From Hyphomicrobiales bacterium (GTDB taxonomy: Bacteria; Pseudomonadota; Alphaproteobacteria; Rhizobiales; Devosiaceae): DNA of 13,497 nt. Shown here in pieces: positions 1 through 7,033 of the stretch. How positions within the stretch are numbered: position 1 is the first letter of the stretch; every line of letters starts with the position of its first letter. The notes under the pieces are model-generated. The model was not told the origin of the DNA. It saw nothing but the letters and a program-made list of their open reading frames with translations, and did not search any database. The stretch covers positions 1 through 13,497 of the forward strand of contig JAQGKB010000296.1 in the NCBI GenBank assembly GCA_028290345.1, read 5' to 3'. The position numbers were made by a program, and so were the translations under genes.

Positions 1-2240
1 GTGACACAATTGCGGTTCTGACCGGGTGCGACGTCGATGTCGAAGCGCTGAAAGGCGACCTCGAGGACTTCATCAATGAAGAGCTCGATAGCCTCGTCGT
101 GCCCAATGGGCAGGATGCGCGGCCGACGGCAGCGTTCCAGCGCGTCATCCAGCGCGCCGTGATCCATGTGCAATCGTCCGGCCGCGAGGAAGTGACCGGC
201 GCCAACGTGCTCGTCGCCATCTTTGCCGAGCGCGAGAGCCACGCTGCTTATTTCCTCGAACAGCAGGACATGAGCCGGCTCGACGCGGTCAATTTCATCT
301 CGCACGGCATCACCAAGTCGGGCCCCAATGAGGACCGGAAGGCGCGCGGCGCCGAGAATGAAGGTAGTTCGCGTGGCGAAGACGGCGAACACGCCCCGAG
401 TGGCAAGAACTCGGCGTTGGCTGATTTCTGCGTCGATCTCAATGCCAAGGCCAAGGCCGGCAAGATCGATCCGCTGATCGGCCGCGATGCCGAACTGCGC
501 CGCACCATCCAGGTGTTGTGCCGCCGGTCGAAGAACAACCCGATCTATGTCGGTGATGCCGGCGTCGGCAAGACCGCGATCGCCGAAGGCCTGGCCCGCA
601 AGATCATCGAGGGTGATGTGCCCGAGGTTTTGAAGAACTCGGTCATTTACGCGCTCGACATCGGCGCGCTCTTGGCCGGCACGCGTTATCGCGGTGATTT
701 CGAAGAGCGGCTCAAGGCCGTGATGAAGGAATTGGAGAAGCACGACGACGCCATCCTCTTCATCGACGAGATCCACACCATCATCGGTGCGGGTGCCACC
801 TCGGGCGGTGCTCTCGATGCCTCGAACCTGCTGAAGCCGGCCTTGGCTTCGGGTAATATCCGTTGCATCGGCTCTACCACCTACAAGGAATATCGGCAGT
901 TCTTCGAGAAGGACCGGGCCCTGGTCCGGCGCTTCCAGAAGATCGACGTTGCCGAGCCGACCGTGACCGACGCCATCGAGATCATGAAGGGCCTGCGCCC
1001 GTATTTCGAGGACTATCACAAGATCAAGTACACCGACGAAGCCCTCAAGGCAGCGGTGGAACTGTCGGCCCGCTACATCAATGACCGCAAGCTGCCGGAC
1101 AAGGCGATCGACGTGATCGACGAGACCGGCGCGAGCCAGATGCTGCTGACGCCGGACAAGCGCAAGGCCGTGATCGATGTCGAGGACATCGAGGCAACGA
1201 TCGCGACCATCGCGCGCATTCCGCCGAAATCGGTCTCCAAGTCCGATACCGAGCTGCTGGCCGGTCTCGAGGCGAGCCTCAAGCGGGTGGTGTTCGGGCA
1301 GGATGCAGCGATCTCGGCGCTGGCCTCGGCGATCAAGCTGGCGCGTGCCGGGCTGCGTGAACCGGAAAAGCCGATCGGCTCCTACCTGTTCACCGGCCCG
1401 ACCGGCGTCGGCAAGACCGAAGTGGCCAAGCAACTCGCCGACACTCTCGGGGTGGAGCTGCTGCGCTTCGATATGTCCGAGTACATGGAACGGCATACGG
1501 TTTCGCGCCTGATCGGTGCCCCTCCGGGCTATGTCGGGTTCGACCAGGGTGGCCTGCTGACGGACGGCGTCGACCAGCATCCGCACTGCGTGGTGCTGCT
1601 CGACGAAATCGAGAAGGCGCATCCGGACCTGTTCAACATCCTGTTGCAGGTGATGGACCACGGGAAGCTCACGGACCACAACGGCAAGTCGGTCGACTTC
1701 CGCAACGTGATCCTGATCATGACCTCGAACGTCGGTGCCATGGAACTGTCGCGGTCGCCGATCGGGTTCGGTCGCAAGCGCGAGCAGGGTGACGACGAGG
1801 AAGCAGTGAACCGGACGTTTACGCCGGAATTCCGCAACCGCCTCGACGCTATCATCTCGTTCGGCCCGCTGCCGCCGGCAGTCGTCCGCCGCGTCGTGGA
1901 AAAGTTCGTGCTGCAGCTCGAAGGCCAGTTGGCCGAACGCGGCGTAACGATCGAACTGACGCCGGAAGCCGCCGAATGGCTGGCCGTCCGCGGTTACGAC
2001 GAACGCATGGGTGCGCGGCCGTTGGGTCGCGTCATCCAGGAATACGTCAAGAAGCCGCTGGCTGATCAGGTGCTGTTCGGTGAGCTGGTCAATGGCGGTT
2101 CGGTGACCGTGGCCGTGGTCGGCGTTGGCCCCGATGCCAAGCTCGAGCTGATCGCGATCCCGCCGCGTCCGGCGCGCCCGAAGGCCATCCCTGGCCCGAA
2201 GAAGAAGGCAACGCCGAAGGCGGCGGAAGAGAATAGCTAG
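1..2240 (+). CDS. clpA: ATP-dependent Clp protease ATP-binding subunit ClpA (5' partial)
   Basis: AAA+ unfoldase that, in known systems, threads substrates into ClpP, often with the N-end-rule adaptor ClpS. The frame is open from base 3 to the TAG at 2238-2240 (745 residues visible). The GTG at 99 is not the start: the 32 codons before it continue a recognisable Clp N-domain, so roughly 35-40 residues are missing upstream. Domains in order: rest of the N-domain; D1 AAA+ with Walker A GDAGVGKT (nt 552-575) and Walker B FIDE (nt 759-770); D2 AAA+ with Walker A GPTGVGKT (nt 1395-1418) and Walker B LLDE (about nt 1596-1607). An IGF tripeptide at nt 1761-1769 sits where ClpA/ClpX carry the ClpP-docking loop. 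The C-terminal tail is rich in Pro, Lys and Ala and is probably disordered. clpS usually lies just upstream in this group, but that is outside the window. Identification is secure. Confidence 0.97.
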   Translation, partial: DTIAVLTGCDVDVEALKGDLEDFINEELDSLVVPNGQDARPTAAFQRVIQRAVIHVQSSGREEVTGANVLVAIFAERESHAAYFLEQQDMSRLDAVNFISHGITKSGPNEDRKARGAENEGSSRGEDGEHAPSGKNSALADFCVDLNAKAKAGKIDPLIGRDAELRRTIQVLCRRSKNNPIYVGDAGVGKTAIAEGLARKIIEGDVPEVLKNSVIYALDIGALLAGTRYRGDFEERLKAVMKELEKHDDAILFIDEIHTIIGAGATSGGALDASNLLKPALASGNIRCIGSTTYKEYRQFFEKDRALVRRFQKIDVAEPTVTDAIEIMKGLRPYFEDYHKIKYTDEALKAAVELSARYINDRKLPDKAIDVIDETGASQMLLTPDKRKAVIDVEDIEATIATIARIPPKSVSKSDTELLAGLEASLKRVVFGQDAAISALASAIKLARAGLREPEKPIGSYLFTGPTGVGKTEVAKQLADTLGVELLRFDMSEYMERHTVSRLIGAPPGYVGFDQGGLLTDGVDQHPHCVVLLDEIEKAHPDLFNILLQVMDHGKLTDHNGKSVDFRNVILIMTSNVGAMELSRSPIGFGRKREQGDDEEAVNRTFTPEFRNRLDAIISFGPLPPAVVRRVVEKFVLQLEGQLAERGVTIELTPEAAEWLAVRGYDERMGARPLGRVIQEYVKKPLADQVLFGELVNGGSVTVAVVGVGPDAKLELIAIPPRPARPKAIPGPKKKATPKAAEENS

Positions 2241-2263
2241 GGTTTTGAGCCCAGAGAAATGCG

Positions 2264-2293
2264 AAAAGGCCGGGAGCGATCCCGGCCTTTTTT
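2264..2293 (+). terminator. Rho-independent terminator of clpA
   Basis: An 11-bp perfect stem (2264-2274 with 2281-2291), whose GC core is GGCCGGG/CCCGGCC, has a 6-nt loop and ends in a run of six T (2288-2293). It starts 23 bp after the clpA stop. The A-run on the 5' side gives four T on the other strand, so it could also act weakly on transcription arriving from the HIT gene. Confidence 0.92.
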
Positions 2294-2320
2294 GTGGTCT
2301 TGAACACCATCCCTTCATTC

Positions 2321-2408
2321 GTCATTCTCGCGCTTGACGCGAGAACCCAGACTTGTGGCGAGCACTGCCGCATGCAGTCTGGGCCCTCGGGCCGAGCCCG
2401 AGGGTGAC
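2321..2408. repeat. 88-bp composite palindromic repeat (two hairpins inside a long inverted repeat)
   Basis: Read directly from the bases. GTCA (2321-2324); an 8-bp perfect hairpin TTCTCGCG/CGCGAGAA with a 5-nt loop (2325-2345); CCCAGACT (2346-2353); a 22-nt spacer; AGTCTGGG (2376-2383), the exact complement of the earlier block; an 8-bp perfect hairpin CCCTCGGG/CCCGAGGG with a 5-nt loop (2384-2404); and TGAC (2405-2408), which closes on GTCA. The whole could fold into a four-armed, cloverleaf-like structure. Elements of this look recur between genes in many alphaproteobacterial genomes; that similarity is from memory. A diverged relative lies at 11251-11327. Confidence 0.75.
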
Positions 2409-2450
2409 GAGCGGTGGGGGATGCGTGGCTAGGCTGAGTTGGTGGCGACC

Positions 2451-2502
2451 CCACCCCTGACCCCTCCCCGCAAGGGGGAGGGAAGGCGGCAGCCAAGGGT
2501 GG
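2451..2502. repeat. Small G/C-rich palindromic element
   Basis: An 8-bp perfect stem CCCTCCCC/GGGGAGGG (2462-2469 with 2475-2482, 5-nt loop) is nested in an outer 6-bp pairing CCACCC/GGGTGG (2451-2456 with 2497-2502). It lies 30 bp past the HIT stop on the minus strand. No T-run follows on either strand, so it is not a classical terminator, though it may protect the 3' end of the HIT transcript. Together with the 88-bp repeat it fills most of the non-coding stretch 2294-2532. I see no gene there. Confidence 0.55.
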
Positions 2503-2532
2503 GAGTGGCAACTTGCGCCGTGGGCGGCGGAG

Positions 2533-2967
2533 CTATTCGAGCCTTGCGGCAATCGCCTGCGCCAATTCGGCCAATTCCGCGTCGTCCGCCTTGCCGCCGC
2601 CGTGGGCTGCGAGCGCAATCCCTTCGTACACCGGTATCAAGTGGAAATGCAGGTGGAACACGCTCTGCCCGGCAGGCGCTTCGTTGAATTGCACCAGCCG
2701 CAGGCCGTCCGCGCCGGTGGCGGCCACGACCGCCTTTCCGACGCGCTGCACCAGCGGCATCACGGCTGAGAGCGTCGCCGGATCGGCGTCGAGCAAGTTT
2801 CGCGATGGCGCCTTGGGGATCACCAGCACGTGACCGCGCGATTGCGGAAAGACGTCCATCACCACAAGGGCCGTGTCATCTTCAAAGACCGTGTGCCTGG
2901 AAAACTCGCCTCGCAGGATTTTTGCGAAAATGTTCTGGGGATCGTATGCGGTCATGGGACTGCTCAT
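2533..2967 (-). CDS. HIT family nucleotide-binding hydrolase
   Basis: A 144-residue histidine-triad protein. Family members hydrolyse or transfer nucleotidyl groups on nucleoside phosphates and phosphoramidates; the substrate here is unknown. The signature His-Leu-His-Phe-His is at residues 105-109 near the C-terminus, preceded by the usual NIFAKIL-type opening at residues 12-18. Length is typical for bacterial HIT proteins. The frame stays open further upstream, but that extension runs antisense-like through the neighbouring gene and has no HIT character. I chose the ATG at 2967; an ATG at 2955 (140 residues) is an alternative. The start lies one base after the TGA of the upstream glycosyltransferase, so the two are probably translationally coupled. 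No strong ribosome-binding site is seen. No intrinsic terminator follows directly; the palindromes at 2451-2502 and 2264-2293 lie downstream. Confidence 0.9.
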   Translation of the reverse strand: MSSPMTAYDPQNIFAKILRGEFSRHTVFEDDTALVVMDVFPQSRGHVLVIPKAPSRNLLDADPATLSAVMPLVQRVGKAVVAATGADGLRLVQFNEAPAGQSVFHLHFHLIPVYEGIALAAHGGGKADDAELAELAQAIAARLE

Positions 2968-2968
2968 G

Positions 2969-4312
2969 TCATGCGGAACGGCGCGTCGACGAAAAGCGGA
3001 AGCGCTTGGTCGGGCGGCGCTGGGCCACGGAGAAATACTGCATGACGCCTTCGATTTCATCGACGGCGCGCTCGGCGCCGCGTTCAGCGTGCAGGGTAGC
3101 TGACATGCGCTCGGCCGCTGCCGCATAGCTGGGCGTTTCCGTCAGGTCGCGCAGGGCGCCGACCAGGGTATCGACGGTGATCTTTTGCAGCCGCACCGGC
3201 GCCGGGCCGCAGCCGAGTTCATGCACCCGGCGGCCCCAATAGGGCTGGTCCACGGTCTGCGGCAGGATGAAGGTGGGCTTGCCGGCATAAAGTCCGCTGG
3301 CGGTCGTGCCGGCGCCGCCGTGATGCACCACGGCTTTTACATAGTTGAACAGCTTGTCGTGCGGCGCGTTCTCGACCGCGAAGATATTGTCCGGCAGTTC
3401 ATTGGCGGTGATGCCGCCCCAGCCGCGCGAGACGACGATGCGGCCGCCCCAGCGGGCCGCGGCTTCGATCACCAGTTCCGAATTCTTCTTGGCGCGGAAG
3501 GGCATCGAGCCGAAGCCGATATAGACCGGGGCTTCACCGGCCGCGAGGAATTTGCGGAACGCTTCGTCCGGCTCCCAGGAGGCCCGATCCTCCAGTTTCC
3601 AGAAGCCGGTGATCACAGCGCTGCGCGGCCAATCCTTGGGGCGCGGGGAAACTTCGTCGGAGAAGGCGTAGAGCATCGGCAGGTGATTGCCGTAATTGTC
3701 CTTGGAAAAGCCCACGGTGCGGCGGGCCTTGAGCCCGAGCACGCTGCGGCGGAAGCGATTGCGCGGCAGGTCGAAATAGCCCTGCTGCACGTTCATCGCC
3801 GTGTAACTCAGGCGGTTGAAGACGGGGCCGAAGGACGGGCCGTAATAGGTGCAGTAGGGGAATTCGCTGGTCACATCCAGCGGCTGCAGCGCGGTCATGA
3901 TCGCCGGGATGTGCAGCGCCTCGGCGATATCGACGCCGAAAGTGGTGTTCATGTTGACGATGATGGCGTCGGCCCGCTGCGCCATCTTCCAGGAGGCCTG
4001 CGCCGCGCGCTTTACCATCTGCTGGCCCTGCGCCAGCAGAGACGGCATGCTGAGCAGGCTGTTCTTGGAGACGGCGACTTCGAAGCGCGAGGTGGTGAGG
4101 AACGACTGGATGTTGCTGCCGAGATCGCAATACTCTATGCCGTGGGAGATGATGAACTCGCGAAAATCGCTCGGCGCCCCGATGACCACCGAATGGCCGC
4201 GCTGCATCAGTTCCACCGCCAGGGCGATATAGGGCTGCACATCGCCCCGAGTCCCTAGCGTCGCGATAGCGATGCGCTTGGGCAAATCTTGTTTACGTTC
4301 ACTCAGAAGCAC
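2969..4312 (-). CDS. GT1-family glycosyltransferase (MGT/sterol-glucosyltransferase-like)
   Basis: A 447-residue GT-B fold enzyme expected to move a sugar from a nucleotide donor to a lipid or small-molecule acceptor; neither can be named from sequence. The N-terminal half opens with the first beta strand and glycine-rich turn TLGTRGDVQPY (residues 18-28). The C-terminal donor domain has GFGSM at 266-270 and the diagnostic HHGGAGTT at 330-337, followed by a PQTVDQPYWG segment (351-360). No signal peptide or membrane helix is evident. The tail (about 431-447) is strongly basic. Start is GTG at 4312, with no earlier in-frame start; a purine-rich stretch precedes it. It is followed after one base by the HIT gene. 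In related genomes, from memory, HIT and the FemAB-like gene lie next to each other downstream of clpA, so this gene may be a lineage-specific insertion. That is inference. Confidence 0.9.
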   Translation of the reverse strand: MLLSERKQDLPKRIAIATLGTRGDVQPYIALAVELMQRGHSVVIGAPSDFREFIISHGIEYCDLGSNIQSFLTTSRFEVAVSKNSLLSMPSLLAQGQQMVKRAAQASWKMAQRADAIIVNMNTTFGVDIAEALHIPAIMTALQPLDVTSEFPYCTYYGPSFGPVFNRLSYTAMNVQQGYFDLPRNRFRRSVLGLKARRTVGFSKDNYGNHLPMLYAFSDEVSPRPKDWPRSAVITGFWKLEDRASWEPDEAFRKFLAAGEAPVYIGFGSMPFRAKKNSELVIEAAARWGGRIVVSRGWGGITANELPDNIFAVENAPHDKLFNYVKAVVHHGGAGTTASGLYAGKPTFILPQTVDQPYWGRRVHELGCGPAPVRLQKITVDTLVGALRDLTETPSYAAAAERMSATLHAERGAERAVDEIEGVMQYFSVAQRRPTKRFRFSSTRRSA

Positions 4313-4412
4313 TCTGCAATCTCGCTCGTTACGCGGTGCCGTCTCTATCGGGCCTTTCTGATCGGAATTGGATCAAACTGGAACCCGCCTTGGTCACTGA
4401 CGCTCGATTTTA

Positions 4413-4439
4413 TCCGAAAACCGCAAACAATTTTTCGGA
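4413..4439. repeat. 8-bp inverted repeat in the glycosyltransferase leader
   Basis: TCCGAAAA (4413-4420) and TTTTCGGA (4432-4439) are exact reverse complements separated by 11 nt. No T-run follows, so a terminator is unlikely. It lies about 100 bp upstream of the glycosyltransferase start, inside the putative leader, and could be an operator or an RNA hairpin. Chance is not excluded for an 8-bp arm. Confidence 0.4.
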
Positions 4440-4516
4440 AACCGTATGCCTGGCATCAATGCAAAACTAGCCGTCGACGGTAGCATAGCGGTGGCGGCCG
4501 ATTTTTCGTCGCGCCA

Positions 4517-4544
4517 TATCTACCAAATTCCGCTGTCCAATCAA
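4517..4544 (-). promoter_or_regulatory. Candidate sigma-70-type promoter for glycosyltransferase-HIT
   Basis: Reading the minus strand, TTGATT (4544-4539), a 16-nt spacer and TAGATA (4522-4517). Transcription would begin near 4510 and leave a leader of roughly 200 nt before the GTG at 4312. The spacer length matches the other two promoters proposed in this window. The match is by eye only. Confidence 0.35.
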
Positions 4545-4636
4545 TAGTTGCCGTCTGCCGCTCCTGCGACTGGCGTGCTGTCTCTAGATAGGCTTTGTTT
4601 GTGACGGCGCAACGCCGACTTGGCGATTTCCAACGC

Positions 4637-5818
4637 TCAATCGTCGGAATCGGTCCGTTCGCCCCGGCGGAACGGCGTAAAGCCATCCAGCACTTCCTGC
4701 TCGCGCACGACCGCCTGCCGTTCCTGTTCGAGAAAATCGGCGATGGCCCGCCGCAGACCGGGATGGCCGATCCAGTGTACCGAGCGGGTTGTGGTCGGCT
4801 CATAGCCGCGGGCAAGCTTGTGTTCGCCCTGCGCCCCGGCCTCGACGGTCTTGAGCTTGTGGGCGATGGCGTAGTCGATGGCCTGATAATAGCAGAGCTC
4901 AAAATGCAGGAACGGCACGTGCCGGGTCGCCCCCCAGTTGCGGCCGTAAAGCGCATCGGTGCCGACCAGGTTCAGCGCTCCGGCGATGGGGGTGTTTCCG
5001 TCATAGGCCAGCATCAGCACAACGTTTTCGCCCATGCTCTCGGATAGCAGCGAGAAGAACAGCCGGTTGAGGTAGGGCTGGCCCCATTTGCGGCTGCCGG
5101 TATCCTCGTAGAACTCGTAGAACGCATCCCAGGCGGCTTCGGTGAGGTCCGGTCCGCTAAGCCATTTGACGGTAAGGCCGTCGGCCAAGGCGTCGCGCCG
5201 CTCGCGTTTGAGCGTTTTGCGGTGGCGCGAGGAGAGCGTTGCGAGGAAGGCGTCGAACGAAGGGTAGTCGTTATTGTGCCAGTGGAACTGGGTGTCGTAA
5301 CGGTAGAGCCAACCGGCTGCGGCGGCGAGGTCTGCTTCGGCTTCGGGCACGAAGGTGGCGTGCACGGACGAGGCATCCAGCCGGTCGGCGAGGGTTTCCG
5401 CCGCGGTCAGCAACGCACGCTGCACGGCGGGCTCACCGGACGGCACCAGCAGCTTCGGCGCGGTCACTGGCGTGAACGGGATCGAGGCCTGGAGCTTTGG
5501 ATAGTACCGTCCGCCGGCGCGCGAAAAAGCATCGGCCCAGCCATGGTCGAAGACGTATTCGCCCATCGAGTGCGATTTGAGGAACAGCGGCAACAGGCCG
5601 ACTGCCTTTCCAGCTTCATCGTTGAGGAGGATGTGCTGGGGCTGCCAGCCGGTTTTGCGCGTGGCGCAGCCGGATTGTTCGAGCGCCAGGAAAAACTCGT
5701 GCCGCAGGAAGGGGTTGTCGGGCTTTCCCGCAGTCGATGGCAGCAATCGGTTCCACACCGCCGCGGGAATGGCGGCGGTCGTGGTGTGAATGGTTGCCGT
5801 AAGCTGGTCGTCAGACAC
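4637..5818 (-). CDS. FemAB-like (DUF482) GNAT-fold acyltransferase family protein
   Basis: About 393 residues resembling the FemAB-like/DUF482 family, usually annotated as peptidoglycan biosynthesis/recognition or GNAT acyltransferase. The substrate has not been established as far as I know. Recognisable traits: an early NPFLRHEFFLALE segment, a central RHRKTLKRERR basic helix, and a C-terminal GAQGEHKLARGYEP block with the ARGYEP-type ending characteristic of the family. No signal peptide or membrane helix is seen, so it is probably cytoplasmic. Start choice: GTG at 5818, overlapping the upstream phosphodiesterase gene by 8 bp, with GAAGG about 14 nt before it. A TTG at 5830 would add four residues but sits only 2 nt after that GAAGG. 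It is last in the DUF3572-dinB-ridA-GDPD chain. No clear terminator follows. Confidence 0.85.
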   Translation of the reverse strand: MSDDQLTATIHTTTAAIPAAVWNRLLPSTAGKPDNPFLRHEFFLALEQSGCATRKTGWQPQHILLNDEAGKAVGLLPLFLKSHSMGEYVFDHGWADAFSRAGGRYYPKLQASIPFTPVTAPKLLVPSGEPAVQRALLTAAETLADRLDASSVHATFVPEAEADLAAAAGWLYRYDTQFHWHNNDYPSFDAFLATLSSRHRKTLKRERRDALADGLTVKWLSGPDLTEAAWDAFYEFYEDTGSRKWGQPYLNRLFFSLLSESMGENVVLMLAYDGNTPIAGALNLVGTDALYGRNWGATRHVPFLHFELCYYQAIDYAIAHKLKTVEAGAQGEHKLARGYEPTTTRSVHWIGHPGLRRAIADFLEQERQAVVREQEVLDGFTPFRRGERTDSDD

Positions 5819-6572
5819 TCTGGGGATCAAAACCTTCGAACACGATTTGGTCGGAACCTGCCGCCGCGGCGAGGGCTTCCTGCTTCGAACGAACCGTCCA
5901 GGCCGTCACCGGCTTGCCCAGCGAGCGCCAATGCACCACCGACGGCAGGCTGAGCGATTGCTGGTAGCAGGAAATGAAATCGAACTGCGTCTGCGGAGCA
6001 TGGGTCAAATCACGCAGCATGTTTCGCTCGGCGTCGCTCAAACCCTCGTCCCACTCCGGATTGTCGTAGGCGTATGTAATGATCCCGCGCGGGCCTTTGA
6101 AGCCGTACTCGCGAATTAGAATGATCTGCTGCGGATCGAACGACTCGACTGTGACCGGGCCGGCATAGTCCGCCAGCGCCCGGGCTGCCTTGCTGGCCAG
6201 CATCTGCGTCGCCGCGACGCCGGATTGCCGCTTCAACTCGATCTGCAGCAGCACGCGGCCAGCGATCTGGGCGAGGAAGTCGGTGAACCGCTGCGGGCAA
6301 TCGCCATTGGCGCTGCCGAGCAGGGGCGTGGTGCAGAGAACCTCGGAGCTGATGCCGCCGACCGGGCCGGAAAGCCCGGTGAGGCGCTCCAGCGTGTCGT
6401 CGTGGAAAACCACGGGCACGCCGTCGCTGGTCAGTTGCAGGTCGCATTCAATGGCGAAGCCCCGCTGGACCGCGTGCTCGAAAGCGGTGCGGCTGTTTTC
6501 GATCACGCCATTGGCCCGATTGTGCAGGCCCCGATGGGCAACCGGGGTATCGAAGAGGATGGCTTCAGACAT
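5811..6572 (-). CDS. Glycerophosphodiester phosphodiesterase family protein
   Basis: 253 residues. The family cleaves glycerophosphodiesters to sn-glycerol 3-phosphate and an alcohol, using a metal-dependent TIM barrel. Key residues, numbered from the ATG: HRG at 13-15 (first catalytic His and Arg), ENS at 25-27, the metal-binding pair in IECD (E42, D44) and the second catalytic His in HDDTLERLTG (H57). No signal peptide is visible, so it is likely a cytoplasmic member. ATG at 6572 is preferred; a GTG directly before it (6575) overlaps the TAG of the ridA-like gene. A GAG lies 8 nt upstream of the ATG. The 3' end overlaps the next gene by 8 bp. Both junctions suggest translational coupling in a single transcript. 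Confidence 0.92.
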   Translation of the reverse strand: MSEAILFDTPVAHRGLHNRANGVIENSRTAFEHAVQRGFAIECDLQLTSDGVPVVFHDDTLERLTGLSGPVGGISSEVLCTTPLLGSANGDCPQRFTDFLAQIAGRVLLQIELKRQSGVAATQMLASKAARALADYAGPVTVESFDPQQIILIREYGFKGPRGIITYAYDNPEWDEGLSDAERNMLRDLTHAPQTQFDFISCYQQSLSLPSVVHWRSLGKPVTAWTVRSKQEALAAAAGSDQIVFEGFDPQSV

Positions 6573-6574
6573 CA

Positions 6575-7033
6575 CTAAATCTCGATAATGGCTTCGACTT
6601 CGACTGCGGCGCCAAAGGGCAGGGCGGCGACGCCGATCGCGGCACGCGTGTGCTTGCCCTTGTCGCCAAGGACGGTGACGATGAGGTTGGAGGCCCCGTT
6701 GGCCACCAGGTGGTGCTCGGTGAAATCCGGCGTCGATGCAACGAATACCGTCAGCTTTATCACGCGCTTGATGGCATCGAGGTCAATGCCGCCATTGTGG
6801 ACGATCTGCGACAGCACGTTGACCGCGGCAACTTCCGCAGCGTTGCCACCCTGAACCACGTTCATCGTTTCGCCCAGCAGACCGGTGACGACGCCTTGTT
6901 CGCCCGAGGAGATCTGACCCGAGACATAGAGCAGATTGCCGACGCGCAGCACGGGCAGGTAGGTTGCGACGGGAGGCCTTGCGGTCGGGAGTTCGTAACC
7001 GTAGTCCGACAGTTTCTCGATGGCGGTCTTCAT
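6575..7033 (-). CDS. RidA/YjgF/UK114 family protein (about 150-residue subgroup)
   Basis: 152 residues. RidA proteins hydrolyse reactive enamine/imine intermediates made by PLP enzymes; this longer subgroup is less characterised and its substrate is unknown. The family core is clear: LLYVSGQIS (34-42), and the C-terminal RAAIGVAALPFGAAVEVEA with Arg130 in the position of the substrate-binding arginine, LP at 138-139 and an acidic residue after it. Start ATG at 7031-7033 overlaps the dinB TGA by two bases in an ATGA junction, and an AAAGAAAA purine tract precedes it. The stop is next to the phosphodiesterase start. Cytoplasmic, no signal peptide. Family assignment is firm; the specific role is not. 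Confidence 0.92.
   Translation of the reverse strand: MKTAIEKLSDYGYELPTARPPVATYLPVLRVGNLLYVSGQISSGEQGVVTGLLGETMNVVQGGNAAEVAAVNVLSQIVHNGGIDLDAIKRVIKLTVFVASTPDFTEHHLVANGASNLIVTVLGDKGKHTRAAIGVAALPFGAAVEVEAIIEI

Larger units (their letters stand above)
4313..4636. other. Non-coding gap, AT-richer than its surroundings
   Basis: 324 bp with no credible gene. A hand count of 4341-4440 gives 47 G+C in 100, clearly below the flanking genes. It contains the inverted repeat at 4413-4439 and a candidate minus-strand promoter at 4517-4544. It also holds a 5-bp hairpin CGGCG/CGCCG at 4605-4617, just past the FemAB-like stop, which lacks a T-run. A 64-codon plus-strand frame starting at a TTG inside the glycosyltransferase has no recognisable character and was not accepted. 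Confidence 0.6.

Noticed and set aside
99..101. GTG as the clpA start
   Set aside because: The frame continues upstream to the window edge with ClpA N-domain sequence, so this is an internal valine.
2089..2687. Several short frames across the clpA-HIT gap
   Set aside because: They run through the terminator and palindromic repeats, mostly Pro/Arg/Ser, with no start signals.
2968..3126. 53-residue N-terminal extension of the HIT frame
   Set aside because: It overlaps the 3' end of the glycosyltransferase, is low-complexity and lacks HIT similarity; the ATG at 2967 gives normal family length.
3185..4258. 357-codon plus-strand frame
   Set aside because: Antisense to the glycosyltransferase, compositionally biased, no recognisable domain.
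4289..4483. 64-codon plus-strand frame in the AT-rich gap
   Set aside because: TTG start inside the divergent gene, no ribosome-binding site and no recognisable protein character.
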